Source of the DNA: Cecembia rubra
Lineage (GTDB): Bacteria; Bacteroidota; Bacteroidia; Cytophagales; Cyclobacteriaceae
DNA length: 64,000 nucleotides
Direction of reading: 5' to 3'
Assembly: GCF_003014575.1 (NCBI RefSeq)
Contig: NZ_PYGF01000009.1
Location: 1 to 64,000, forward strand
Positions 46,811-55,628 of the stretch are shown in pieces; position 1 is the first letter of the stretch; every line of letters starts with the position of its first letter. The notes beneath the pieces are model-generated. The model had not been told where the DNA came from. It ran no database searches and saw nothing but the letters and a program-made list of their open reading frames with translations. The position numbers were made by a program, and so were the translations under genes.

Positions 46811-47473
46811 ATGCATTTAGTTTTGATTTGGGTTTTGCTTCTTTGTAGCCCACCATTTATCCAAAATTTAATATCATCTCCTGAAAATTTTATTAACCAA
46901 GAAGAATTTGACACAATAGTCAAATACAAGAATAAAAAAATTCCTTTAGCTATTCTTGGTCCTGTTAAAGAAGCATTGGCTTATTTTCCAGAGTTAGAAG
47001 ATGTGGAAATAACTTTTGAGTTCAAAGAGAGAATTACAGGTGCGGTGATGCAGGCCCAACCTAGATTTATTTCACTTTTTGTTGATCCCATTGAGAAAAG
47101 AAAATACCGGATTAAAATTACAAGAACTTTGGAGTTTGAAGAAAGCTTGACGCCTATTGAAAGAATTCCCAGAGATGCATTGGTTGGATGGATTGGCCAT
47201 GAATTAGGTCATATCATGGATTATCTTAACCGCTCCACTGGAAATATGATGAGGTTTGGACTAAAGTACCTTACCTCAAAGGATAAAGTAGTGGAAGCAG
47301 AATACACAGCGGACGGATATGCCATAGTTTGTGGGATGGGGCATCAGATTCTGGCTACAAAAAATTTTATCCTCAACCATGATGGTTTTGAGGATGATTA
47401 CAAGGACAAAATTAAAAATCTATATATGACTCCAGACCAAATAGAGTTGATGCTGGAGTCTTTGAACAAATGA
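46811..47473 (+). CDS. Predicted HExxH metalloprotease-like protein
   Basis: About 220 residues. I do not recognise the family, but GWIGHELGHIMDY is a zinc HExxH motif and VVEAEYTADGYA downstream could supply the third ligand (Glu or Asp). The N-terminus (MHLVLIWVLLLCSPP) is a short hydrophobic signal or anchor, so the domain is probably outside the membrane. The ATG at 46811 is preferred to TTG at 46802. Convergent with the next gene; no functional context. Confidence 0.75.
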   Translation: MHLVLIWVLLLCSPPFIQNLISSPENFINQEEFDTIVKYKNKKIPLAILGPVKEALAYFPELEDVEITFEFKERITGAVMQAQPRFISLFVDPIEKRKYRIKITRTLEFEESLTPIERIPRDALVGWIGHELGHIMDYLNRSTGNMMRFGLKYLTSKDKVVEAEYTADGYAIVCGMGHQILATKNFILNHDGFEDDYKDKIKNLYMTPDQIELMLESLNK

Positions 47474-47491
47474 CCCAAACCAAACATTGAA

Positions 47492-48220
47492 TTAAAGTCT
47501 GGTAATGTGTTCTTTTTTGATATAGGCCCTTTTATCCATCCAATTGACTTCATACCAAATGTCTTTGGTTGACCGAATGACTACGCGATGCCCTGGCTCT
47601 ACTACACTGATCAGCTTGCCACCTGCAGTTGGTTTCTCCATTACTAAGGCGGGGCTACCTGTAACAATACCTGTTCTAGGTCCTGTGAAAAAATTATTTG
47701 CTATAAAAACCAGAATAATGAAAAGAGCAGAAGGGAGGTAGTATTTGGGTTGGTCAGCTTTTTTATTGAAAACCAAAAGGAAAATAAGAGAAATTACAAG
47801 AGTAATTGCAAAGACTGCCGTTAATTCCATTTGAAAATCAGAAAGGAATTTTATCAAACGGTCAATATCATCCAGCTCGTAACCCATGAGATTGCTCTGT
47901 TCTGTTAAGGATTTAATTTTGGTTATCGCTCTAGGGTTTGGATTAAGATCGTAATACTTGGCGAGATAAAAGCTGGCTTTAGAAAAATCCCCCATTCCTT
48001 CTGCTACAAATGCCATCTTTAAAAGCATTGCAGGGCTATAAGCTTCGTCATTTTCAAGGATGTCTTTATAAATACTGTAAGACTCTTGGTAGTTTTGTGC
48101 TATAAACAAAGAATCTGCTAAACTTAGCTTGAAGTTATTCGCTTGACAATTAATACTTTGTAAAAAGGCGATAAAAAATATTATAAATTTTGTCAGAAAG
48201 ATTTGCTTTAGGTTTTGCAT
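47492..48220 (-). CDS. TPR protein with membrane helices and SH3-like domain (BatE-like)
   Basis: A 242-residue protein: signal peptide (about 1-25), two TPR-like helical pairs (QNYQESYSIYKDILENDE; GDFSKASFYLAKYYDLNP), two membrane helices (about 130-150 and 165-180), then a C-terminal bacterial SH3 domain (GIVTGSPALVMEKPTAGGK, WYEVNWMDKRAYIKKEHI). This order resembles the C-terminal part of BatE in aerotolerance clusters, but no bat genes are here. The promoter of the tRNA cluster overlaps its start region. Confidence 0.75.
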   Translation of the reverse strand: MQNLKQIFLTKFIIFFIAFLQSINCQANNFKLSLADSLFIAQNYQESYSIYKDILENDEAYSPAMLLKMAFVAEGMGDFSKASFYLAKYYDLNPNPRAITKIKSLTEQSNLMGYELDDIDRLIKFLSDFQMELTAVFAITLVISLIFLLVFNKKADQPKYYLPSALFIILVFIANNFFTGPRTGIVTGSPALVMEKPTAGGKLISVVEPGHRVVIRSTKDIWYEVNWMDKRAYIKKEHITRL

Positions 48221-48244
48221 TTTAAATTCAGTAGCTTAAATTTG
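48214..48244 (+). promoter_or_regulatory. Promoter of the tRNA Lys-Pro-Arg-Lys cluster
   Basis: TTTG (48214-48217), exactly 19 bases, then TAAATTTG (48237-48244): a perfect Bacteroidota promoter. Predicted start near 48251, about 43 bases before the first tRNA. It overlaps the start codon of the minus-strand TPR gene. Confidence 0.78.
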
Positions 48245-48293
48245 CAGTCCAATTACGGCAATGATTTGAGAAAAAACAAATCAAAACCTAAAT

Positions 48294-48366
48294 GATTCCG
48301 TAGCTCAGCTGGTAGAGCATAACACTTTTAATGTTAGGGTCCTGGGTTCGAGCCCCAGCGGGATCA
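48294..48366 (+). tRNA. tRNA-Lys (anticodon TTT), copy 1
   Basis: 73 bases, complete cloverleaf: acceptor GATTCCG/CGGGATC with one wobble, anticodon loop CTTTTAA, T loop TTCGAGC. CCA not encoded. Confidence 0.95.
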
Positions 48367-48407
48367 CAAGAAAAACGAATGGTTTTTCTAAATATATTGA
48401 ACAAGTT

Positions 48408-48482
48408 CGGGGTGTAGCGTAGCCCGGTTATCGCGCCACATTTGGGATGTGGAGGTCGCAAGTTCGAATCTTGCCACCCCGA
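48408..48482 (+). tRNA. tRNA-Pro (anticodon TGG)
   Basis: 75 bases: acceptor CGGGGTG/CACCCCG, anticodon stem CCACA/TGTGG with loop TTTGGGA, T arm intact. CCA not encoded. Confidence 0.95.
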
Positions 48483-48492
48483 CTTTTATCCA

Positions 48493-48566
48493 GGTCCTGT
48501 AGCTCAACTGGATAGAGCAACTGCCTTCTAAGCAGTAGGTTTCAGGTTCGAGTCCTGACAGGATCA
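48493..48566 (+). tRNA. tRNA-Arg (anticodon TCT)
   Basis: 74 bases: acceptor GGTCCTG/CAGGATC with one wobble, anticodon loop CTTCTAA on stem ACTGC/GCAGT, T loop TTCGAGT. Confidence 0.95.
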
Positions 48567-48652
48567 CTTTCGGAGCATCCCTCAAGGATGCTCTGTTCAT
48601 TAAGTGGATAATCTATTCAAGGTTCTTATCTTTTATAGTATTGTCGCCTTTT

Positions 48653-48725
48653 GATTCCGTAGCTCAGCTGGTAGAGCATAACACTTTTAATGTTAGGGTC
48701 CTGGGTTCGAGCCCCAGCGGGATCA
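48653..48725 (+). tRNA. tRNA-Lys (anticodon TTT), copy 2
   Basis: Identical to copy 1 over all 73 bases. Here the next three bases happen to be CCA. It is the last gene of the cluster. Confidence 0.95.
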
Positions 48726-48816
48726 CCAAGTGAAAATAAATCGTTAAGGGAGAGTAGTTGAGCCCGATAAAACGAAGTCAAGCTTTACCGTATCATGAAA
48801 AGCTTAAAGGAATCAT

Positions 48817-48844
48817 AAAAACCTCCAGAATTGGAGGTTTTTTT
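48817..48844. terminator. Terminator between the tRNA cluster and the cytochrome operon
   Basis: AAAACCTCCA / TGGAGGTTTT stem with a 5-base loop and T/A runs on each side; serves both directions. Confidence 0.82.
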
Positions 48845-48847
48845 GTT

Positions 48848-50335
48848 TTAAAATAATTTGCCTCTTTCCAGATGTAGTTTTAAATCTGTTCGGTTTTCTT
48901 GGATGGCTTCAATGATTTCTTTTGAAATATTGGTTTCATAAATATATACCTCCTTCAATGAAGGAATGCGTAGTATGTGCAATAGATTGCCGTTGCTAAT
49001 ATTGGTTTTTGAAAGATCCAAGATTTCCAAATCCTCAAGATTGGATAAATAGGCAAGGCCTTCTCCATTTATTTGGGTTTGCTGGATATATAATTCATTT
49101 AAAGATGCCATTTGCCCAATATAATAAAACCCATTATCTGTGATATCACTGCCAATAAATGAAGCCTTTGAAATTTGGGGAAACAAAGTCTTAAGCCCAA
49201 TCAAATCTGTGTCCCCGAATTTTGTTGGTGGAAAAGTCATAGATAAGGAAACGGACTTTTCATCAAATGGGTCAATTTTCAGCTCAAAATTAGTTGGATC
49301 TCCTAAGGACTGTATAAGAGATTCGGTAGTGAGTTTTTCATAAAACCTCCTTCGATGGTCTTGTTCAAGTTCAGTCAAATAAACCGATAAGAGGGGTTCA
49401 ATTTCAGGGTTTGAAGAAGCTTCGGTTAACCTGAGATTGGGGTCAGCTCCATTATCTATCCACCATTTCAAAAGCAAAACCTCATTTTGGCTTAAGGGAG
49501 GCTTCCCCTCAGGAGGCATAAAGTCATCGTCATTCGAAGGTAGGGATACCCTCCGGAAAATATCACTTTCTTCTGATGAGTTGGGGATAAGGGTTGCATG
49601 TTCTCCTTTGCCCCCTTTAACCAAATCCTCATAAGTGGTCAAAATTAGACCTCCTTTTGATTTGTTTTCATTGTGGCAACTCATGCATTTTTTATCTAAA
49701 AAAGCCACTATAACGTCACCGTATACCAGCATTTCTTCAATTGGTTTTGGCTCCCAAATGATTTGAGTCTGTTTCTCCTTAGAAAGAAACTGCGTCAGAT
49801 ATTCTCCCCCGTGGGTGAGTGAACCTCCTTGATGACCAGTGTAAACCAAAACTACATTGGCGGAAAACAGAGCTAGAAAATAAAACCAATAAGATCGTTC
49901 AGATTTTTCCTTTTGATATGTTAAAAATAGAAATAAAGTTAAGGCCATTAGAACTGTTAAGAAAACTCCGCCCCAATAATGCTGATATAAGGTATCACCT
50001 GAATATTCTCCTGTGTAGTAGAGAAAAAAACCAAAAAGCAAAGATCCCAGACAACTTAATATCCCCAAACCAAGTAAAATCCCAATGATATTAGAAGTAA
50101 CCTTTAGAATATTGGCTTTTGTGATTAACTCAAAAAACAAAGCCAGAAAAATTAAAACAATCGGAAAATGGACAACTAACGGATGTAGCCTGCCAAGGAA
50201 AACAATCAAATTAGATGGAACTTCTCCCGGACTTATTGTGGGAAGGAGTAATAATACTCCTCCAAGCAATAGGAACAAATACCTGAACTTTATAAAAATA
50301 TTTTTCCTTTTGGTCAAAAGAGACTTAGAATTCAT
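48848..50335 (-). CDS. Membrane protein with planctomycete-type cytochrome domain and leucine-rich repeats
   Basis: 495 residues. Four or five membrane helices (about 18-175) of DUF2231-like type (LHPLVVHFPIVLIFLALFFE), then a PSCyt1-like heme domain with CMSCH (about 217-221) and MPPEGKPPLSQNE, and a C-terminal leucine-rich-repeat region (about 390-480: ASLNELYIQQTQINGEGL, LEDLEILDLSKTNIS). The heme faces the periplasm. It is last in a three-gene operon, 17 bases after a DUF1552 gene. Function unknown; electron transfer for an exported oxidation is inferred from the family. Confidence 0.85.
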   Translation of the reverse strand: MNSKSLLTKRKNIFIKFRYLFLLLGGVLLLLPTISPGEVPSNLIVFLGRLHPLVVHFPIVLIFLALFFELITKANILKVTSNIIGILLGLGILSCLGSLLFGFFLYYTGEYSGDTLYQHYWGGVFLTVLMALTLFLFLTYQKEKSERSYWFYFLALFSANVVLVYTGHQGGSLTHGGEYLTQFLSKEKQTQIIWEPKPIEEMLVYGDVIVAFLDKKCMSCHNENKSKGGLILTTYEDLVKGGKGEHATLIPNSSEESDIFRRVSLPSNDDDFMPPEGKPPLSQNEVLLLKWWIDNGADPNLRLTEASSNPEIEPLLSVYLTELEQDHRRRFYEKLTTESLIQSLGDPTNFELKIDPFDEKSVSLSMTFPPTKFGDTDLIGLKTLFPQISKASFIGSDITDNGFYYIGQMASLNELYIQQTQINGEGLAYLSNLEDLEILDLSKTNISNGNLLHILRIPSLKEVYIYETNISKEIIEAIQENRTDLKLHLERGKLF

Positions 50336-50352
50336 CCTATAAAAAATTAAAG

Positions 50353-51732
50353 CTAAACATGGATTTCACACAATTCTCCTGTACTGTCAGCAAAACATTC
50401 AAGAGGCATGTCCAGGATATGAGCCATAGATAGGTATAAGTTTGCTAATGGGGTTTCCTTTTCAAATTCCAGGTTTTGACCAGGTTTAATTCCACCCCCT
50501 CCTTTTCCTCCAACTAAAATAGGCAAGTTGTAAGGGGAGTGAGCATTTCCATCTCTTAATCCTGAACAGAACATGATCATAGAATTGTCTAAAAGATTGC
50601 CATCACCATCTGGAAGTGATTTAAGTTTTTCTAGGAAATAAGCATATTGGGCAACATGCCATTCATTGATGATTCGGTATTGTTCGAGTTGATCTTCAAG
50701 GTTTTGGTGATGGGATAATTGATGGTGACTACCCTGTACTCCAGGAAGGAAAGAGAAATTCCTGTTGCTTACAGAGTTTCCAAACATAAATGTGCCAACT
50801 CTAGTAGCGTCAGTCCAAAATGCCAATGCCATGATATCCAACATTTGTCTTGTTTTTTCGGTAATATCTACCCCAACAAATGTTTCATTGAATTCATCAA
50901 TACGCAAATTCAGACCTACCAATTCTTTTTGTATTTCAGGTGTTATTTGGTTTTCAAATGCCTTGATTTTTTCCTGGTTGTCAATTCGTTTTTCGATAGA
51001 TCTAATGGATTCCAAATATTCTTCCAGTTTATCCTGATCTGCCCGTCCTAGTTTTCTTTGAAGGGCATCTGCATCTTCTTTTACCAGGTCGAGAACACTT
51101 TTTTTCCACCTGTCATTCTTTGGTTTGGTATCAGGTAAGCTTCCCCTAAATAACCTGTCAAAGGCCATCCTTGGTTCTATTTCTCTTGAACATGGCTGAG
51201 TTGGCGTCTTCCATGATATGACCGATCCATAAAGTTTTGTGAATCCTACAGCCCCGTCTATTCCGGAATTAATTCTTTCCATTCCGTATTGTACTGAGTC
51301 GAGTAAGGTATCCTGTCCAATATGCTTGGCGATTAGTTGATCGAATGAAATTCCTCCACTATGTAAATTGTCACCCACAGTTTGGTAAATGGGTAAACCG
51401 GTCAATAGATTGGATGTCTTAGCATAATGCCCATCTGCACCAGGGAATATAGACCCTTTGTTCATTAAATTGTTAAGGATAAGAATGTCATTTTTTACAT
51501 TGGATAGGGGCCTCAGGGTAGATGTTAGTTCGAAGTCTGTACCGAACTTTTCTGGAGTCCAATGGAATTTATTTACCCCATTTGGCATAAACAAACAAGC
51601 AAACCTAACAGGCTTTTTCTCCATGTTGTAAATACTCATTCCAGGAGGGACCATTGCCTGTAAAAAGGGAAGCGCAATAGTTGCACCTAATCCTTTTAGC
51701 ATGCGTCGACGTGAGATATGCCAATTACCCAT
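50353..51732 (-). CDS. DUF1552 protein, Tat-exported
   Basis: 459 residues. The start HISRRRMLKGLGATIALPFLQAM is a twin-arginine-type signal. The body (PVRFACLFMPNGVNKFHW; DRLFRGSLPDTKPK; SHHQNLEDQLEQYRIINEWH; MFCSGLRDGNAHSPYNLPIL) matches DUF1552, a relative of the sulfatase-like DUF1501 proteins that occur beside DUF1592 cytochromes in planctomycetes and Bacteroidota. Operon: 6 bases from the DUF1592 gene. Biochemical role not established. Confidence 0.88.
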   Translation of the reverse strand: MGNWHISRRRMLKGLGATIALPFLQAMVPPGMSIYNMEKKPVRFACLFMPNGVNKFHWTPEKFGTDFELTSTLRPLSNVKNDILILNNLMNKGSIFPGADGHYAKTSNLLTGLPIYQTVGDNLHSGGISFDQLIAKHIGQDTLLDSVQYGMERINSGIDGAVGFTKLYGSVISWKTPTQPCSREIEPRMAFDRLFRGSLPDTKPKNDRWKKSVLDLVKEDADALQRKLGRADQDKLEEYLESIRSIEKRIDNQEKIKAFENQITPEIQKELVGLNLRIDEFNETFVGVDITEKTRQMLDIMALAFWTDATRVGTFMFGNSVSNRNFSFLPGVQGSHHQLSHHQNLEDQLEQYRIINEWHVAQYAYFLEKLKSLPDGDGNLLDNSMIMFCSGLRDGNAHSPYNLPILVGGKGGGGIKPGQNLEFEKETPLANLYLSMAHILDMPLECFADSTGELCEIHV

Positions 51733-51738
51733 TGTTAT

Positions 51739-53715
51739 TTAATTTTTTGCCAACATTTTAAATTTTTCTGCTCCGTCATTTACCTTATACCTGAAAGGAT
51801 AACTTGTAACCAGAGCAATTATGAATTCTTCGGTATTGAAGTTGTGATCTAGTAGATTTTTTACCAGCGACTGTATATAGAGTTCGTCCTTGAATTCCAC
51901 ATTACGGCCAATAGCATAAGTGAAAGTTTTCTCAGAAATGGTTCTGGCAAACAAATCTTTTTTATTGGTAAGAATCTTTTTTAGTTCGCCCGGCCCATTG
52001 AATATTTCACCACTTGGCAAAGTGTCCCAAGCAACAATTTTGTCCTGGCCATAACTGTCCCTCCATCTTCCTATTGCATCGTAATTTTCCAGACCAAATC
52101 CGATCGGATCCATCTTTTGGTGACAGGTGATACAGGCCGGTTTGGAGCGGTGAACAGTCAAAAGGGTACGGATACTTGCATTAGGGTCTGCTGCGGCCTC
52201 TTCTGGAAGATCTCCTGCATCTGGTGGGGGAGGAGGGGCAGGAGTGCCAAGAATTTCTTCTAATACCCATTTTCCTCTTAATACTGGACTGGTTCTTATG
52301 GGAAGGGAAGTGGAGGTCAATATGCTGGCCATTCCTAAAATTCCTCCCCGTGTGCTGCAGTTTAAGTTTACTTTTTGAAAATCAGATCCCTTTATGCCTT
52401 TTATTCCATAGTGTTGGGCAAGTTCTTCATTAAGAAATGTATAATCACTGTCAATCAGGTCGAGAAAATTCTTGCTTTCAGTAAGTACATGATGGAAAAA
52501 TTCTACTAATTCCTGGTACATGGCAGACTTTAAAGAAGGAATCATTTCAGGATATCTTTCAGGGTCAGCCGTAATGTCTTCCCTAAATCTGCTTATTCCA
52601 AACCATTGTGTTGCAAAACTCTCTGAAAATTGTTTGGCTTTTTCATCTCTTAACATTCTTTTAACCTGTTTTTTTAAAACCCCTGGGTCGTGAAGGTCTT
52701 CCCTATATGCAGCCTCAAAAAGTTCTTTATCTGGAAAAGTTGACCAAAGAAAGAATGAAATTCTACTTGCCAACTCAAAATTGCTTAATGGGTAGGCATG
52801 ATCAATAGGCTGCTCTTCTTCATAGCGGTATAAAAAATTAGGTGACACAAGAACTGCTTTAAGGGTTTCTTTGATGGCCAGGTTAAATTTCTCCTTTCCG
52901 GAGGTGCCTTCATATACTTCTTTGTATAGCCCTAAATAGGTTTGTTTTTCTTCTGGGGTCAGAAACCTGCGGAAAGCATTACTTGTAAATGGAATAATCA
53001 CATCTTCAGCAGCCAGCAAATGCTTTTCTACATAATCTTCACCGGAAAAGAGACGTTTAAGCCAATTGGCAAAACGTTGGAAGATGTTTTCAAAAAATGG
53101 ATTTGGCACAATTTTTTTCCATGTTTCGGAATTTTGATAGGCTAAATCCAGTATTTCTTCAGCGGCATCATAATACCTCTCCATTTTTAAGGGAGTAATA
53201 AAAAGTGTATTTGGAAAATTGTCAAATCCAGCTCCTCCTGAACCATCGCTTGGAAATTTGGATTTGGCATCAAACCTGATACCTACCAGACCATAAATAG
53301 TGTGCTCATACTCAGTATGACTCAATCTTCTGATTACAACCCTTCCAGGATCATTTGAGGTTAGAGATTTTAGTAATATGGCATTTACTGAATTTATAAA
53401 AGCTTCCCTCTCCGCATGGGACATAAAGGGTTCTCCTGCAGGCGGCATTTCTCCGGACTTTACTGTCTGGATAATATTTGTCCAAACTTTTCCCCCTCTT
53501 GCAATTCTACTTTCAAAATCATTGATTCCCATAAAGTAGCTTTTAATACTTAGGCCTCCTGATCTTTTGGTATCATGATGGCAGGAAAAGCAATGTTTCT
53601 CAGCCAATGGCATTAATGTCCCTATGTAGTCATCATCTGATTCTTCCACCACCGCACCGGTGATTGTATTGGATGCTAGAAAAAATAATGTAAGGCAAAG
53701 AAGGATTAATTTCAT
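51739..53715 (-). CDS. DUF1592/DUF1588/DUF1585 cytochrome-like protein
   Basis: 658 residues with a signal peptide. N-terminal PSCyt1 heme motif CFSCH (about 41-45), then the DUF1587-DUF1595-DUF1592 series (VVIRRLSHTEYEHTIYGL; LASRISFFLWSTFPD), DUF1588 (TSLPIRTSPVLRGKWVLE, CITCHQKMDPIGFGLENYD, a second CxxCH) and DUF1585 at the end. First gene of the operon; its partner DUF1552 follows. Such pairs are typical of planctomycetes, and their substrate is unknown. Confidence 0.9.
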   Translation of the reverse strand: MKLILLCLTLFFLASNTITGAVVEESDDDYIGTLMPLAEKHCFSCHHDTKRSGGLSIKSYFMGINDFESRIARGGKVWTNIIQTVKSGEMPPAGEPFMSHAEREAFINSVNAILLKSLTSNDPGRVVIRRLSHTEYEHTIYGLVGIRFDAKSKFPSDGSGGAGFDNFPNTLFITPLKMERYYDAAEEILDLAYQNSETWKKIVPNPFFENIFQRFANWLKRLFSGEDYVEKHLLAAEDVIIPFTSNAFRRFLTPEEKQTYLGLYKEVYEGTSGKEKFNLAIKETLKAVLVSPNFLYRYEEEQPIDHAYPLSNFELASRISFFLWSTFPDKELFEAAYREDLHDPGVLKKQVKRMLRDEKAKQFSESFATQWFGISRFREDITADPERYPEMIPSLKSAMYQELVEFFHHVLTESKNFLDLIDSDYTFLNEELAQHYGIKGIKGSDFQKVNLNCSTRGGILGMASILTSTSLPIRTSPVLRGKWVLEEILGTPAPPPPPDAGDLPEEAAADPNASIRTLLTVHRSKPACITCHQKMDPIGFGLENYDAIGRWRDSYGQDKIVAWDTLPSGEIFNGPGELKKILTNKKDLFARTISEKTFTYAIGRNVEFKDELYIQSLVKNLLDHNFNTEEFIIALVTSYPFRYKVNDGAEKFKMLAKN

Positions 53716-53981
53716 GGCATCTTAATTTACAAAAAATATATTATTTCAAAAACGCTTGTATGGTCTATTATTTGTATGGCTGTCACGGAGTTTGAGTGAC
53801 TTATAATTAGTTTATATGTATAAAATCAGATTCTTATTTGGCAGATGCTCTCAATCTGTCAAAAATGGAACATTTAATTATTTTCCTCTTTTCTTAGGTT
53901 ATTTCCCAGCAAAAATCTTAATTAGTTGAGGGATATTTCAAATTGAAGTTTCCACAGTTAAAAATCTAAATTGTTTTCATC

Positions 53982-54635
53982 ATGTCCAGAACAAAACTGC
54001 AAAACCGAAAGCTCAAAGCTGCTTTGATATTAACATTTTTGATTCTCATGATCTTTGGGAAAAATGTGCTGGAAAGAAAAAATTTCAACGAATTAGGTGA
54101 TAGTTTTATCTCATTTTATGAAGATAGACTGGTTGTGGAGAGTTATATCTTTTCTATTTCTGAGAAGCTATTCAGGATAAAATTATTGGTCAATCACTGT
54201 GAATTTGAAAGCGATTATTCTCATGTAATTGATGAAATCATTGCATATGAAGAGCAAATTTTAAAATTGGTCAGTGATTTTGAAAGTACTAAGCTTACTA
54301 CCAAGGAGGCGGGCTTTTTAAATGACTTTAAAAACATTATCCAAAATAACCTTCGCATTGCGGAGTATGCTCAATTGTATTCTGAAGAGGAAGGAGTCAA
54401 TAAAGTCAATGTCCAAGAATATAATAAGTATATTGAACGTGCTATTGGAGACCTTGATAAGCTTTCCCAAATTCAATTGGAAGAAGGAAAAATATTGGCC
54501 ATGAATTCGGATAAGGTTGTGAACAAATCCAAAATTTGGTCCCAATTTGAAGTAGCAGCACTTGTAATTTTGCTTGTGATTATTTATTTGTTGATTTACA
54601 CTTCAAGGACAATTAAAGAAGGAATTGTAGATTAA
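53982..54635 (+). CDS. MCP-like four-helix-bundle sensor without output domain
   Basis: 217 residues: membrane helix near 10-27, an about 150-residue helical periplasmic domain resembling the four-helix-bundle of methyl-accepting chemotaxis proteins, a second helix near 188-207, and a 10-residue tail. No HAMP, methylation or kinase domain follows, and a terminator stands directly after the gene, so the lack of output is real. It may pair with another membrane protein. The 266-base upstream gap shows no clear promoter. Confidence 0.75.
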   Translation: MSRTKLQNRKLKAALILTFLILMIFGKNVLERKNFNELGDSFISFYEDRLVVESYIFSISEKLFRIKLLVNHCEFESDYSHVIDEIIAYEEQILKLVSDFESTKLTTKEAGFLNDFKNIIQNNLRIAEYAQLYSEEEGVNKVNVQEYNKYIERAIGDLDKLSQIQLEEGKILAMNSDKVVNKSKIWSQFEVAALVILLVIIYLLIYTSRTIKEGIVD

Positions 54636-54663
54636 AAAGACCGGCCAGTCGGCCGGTCTTTTT
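54634..54663. terminator. Bidirectional terminator
   Basis: AAAAAGACCGGCC / GGCCGGTCTTTTT stem with a 4-base loop between convergent genes. Confidence 0.88.
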
Positions 54664-54665
54664 AA

Positions 54666-55565
54666 TTAAAATATTAGGCTTTTCATATAAGCTGCATTGA
54701 TTTTTGCAGCTTCCATAGGATCAGTTCCGTCAAATCTTTCCTGCTCTACAATGTAATATTTCATGCCATTGTCCATCCCTGCTCTCAAAATGCTTGGGAA
54801 GTCCATGATGCCTTTCCCGATTAAAGTTGAACCATTGGCCTCTTCAAATGGCAAGTCCCCGGATTTGTCTTTTACATGCCCTAAAACAAATCGGTTAGGG
54901 TACTTTTTGATATAGGAAATAGGGTCTTTGCCTGCAGTATAAACCCAATAGGTATCCATTTCATAATCTACCAGGTTTGGATCTGTATTTTCCATGAGAT
55001 AATCCTGAGGGATTTGTCCATCTAATTCCTCAAAAGTATAACCGTGGTTATGATATGCGAATCGTAATCCATATTGTTTACAGATTTCACCTTGTTTGTT
55101 GAATTCCTCAGCCAGCCTTTTGTAATCATCCATCGATTTTTGGGGGCCTACCCAAGGACAGATCAGGTATTTCATTCCGATATATCCAGCTTTTTCAGCC
55201 TGTTCTTCCAAATTTTGAAAGGTGTTGGCATGGGAAGCTATAAAATCTAAACCTAGGTCATCCACCAGAGATTTGAACTCTGTATGGGACAATCCCCAGA
55301 AAATTCCTTTGCCTCCATCAAAGCCTTCAATTTGGGTATACCCGAAGGAAGCCATTGCCTTGATTGTAGCTACAGGGTCTTCGGCCATATTTTCCTTGAC
55401 AGAGTAAAGTTGAATTCCAAAATTGTCCAGAATCCCACTTGCTGCTCCAATTAAAGCTTCATTTCCAGAGTTTTCCTCTTTTTTAGTACTGCAAAATTGA
55501 AGGGGTAGAAAAGCGCCTGCTCCAAGAACAGCACTCATCTGGATAAATCTTCTTCTATTTTTCAT
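54666..55565 (-). CDS. Exported sugar phosphate isomerase/epimerase-like TIM barrel
   Basis: 299 residues of the xylose-isomerase-like TIM barrel family. The N-terminus MKNRRRFIQMSAVLGAGAF is a twin-arginine-type signal followed by a lipobox-like LQFC. Metal and substrate residues sit in YHNHGYTFEELDG, MDTYWVYTAGKD, GHVKDKSG and YYIVEQERFDG. Last gene of a five-gene minus-strand operon. As an exported isomerase it probably acts on oxidised sugar in the periplasm. Confidence 0.87.
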   Translation of the reverse strand: MKNRRRFIQMSAVLGAGAFLPLQFCSTKKEENSGNEALIGAASGILDNFGIQLYSVKENMAEDPVATIKAMASFGYTQIEGFDGGKGIFWGLSHTEFKSLVDDLGLDFIASHANTFQNLEEQAEKAGYIGMKYLICPWVGPQKSMDDYKRLAEEFNKQGEICKQYGLRFAYHNHGYTFEELDGQIPQDYLMENTDPNLVDYEMDTYWVYTAGKDPISYIKKYPNRFVLGHVKDKSGDLPFEEANGSTLIGKGIMDFPSILRAGMDNGMKYYIVEQERFDGTDPMEAAKINAAYMKSLIF

Positions 55566-55628
55566 ATGTGTCAGGTTGAAATTGAAGAGACTGCCTTTAG
55601 GCAGTCTCAGGGTGGTTAGATCATTTAA

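Noticed and set aside
48388-48600. 70-residue minus-strand ORF across the tRNA cluster
   Set aside because: It is the reverse complement of three tRNA genes; such frames are a common false annotation.
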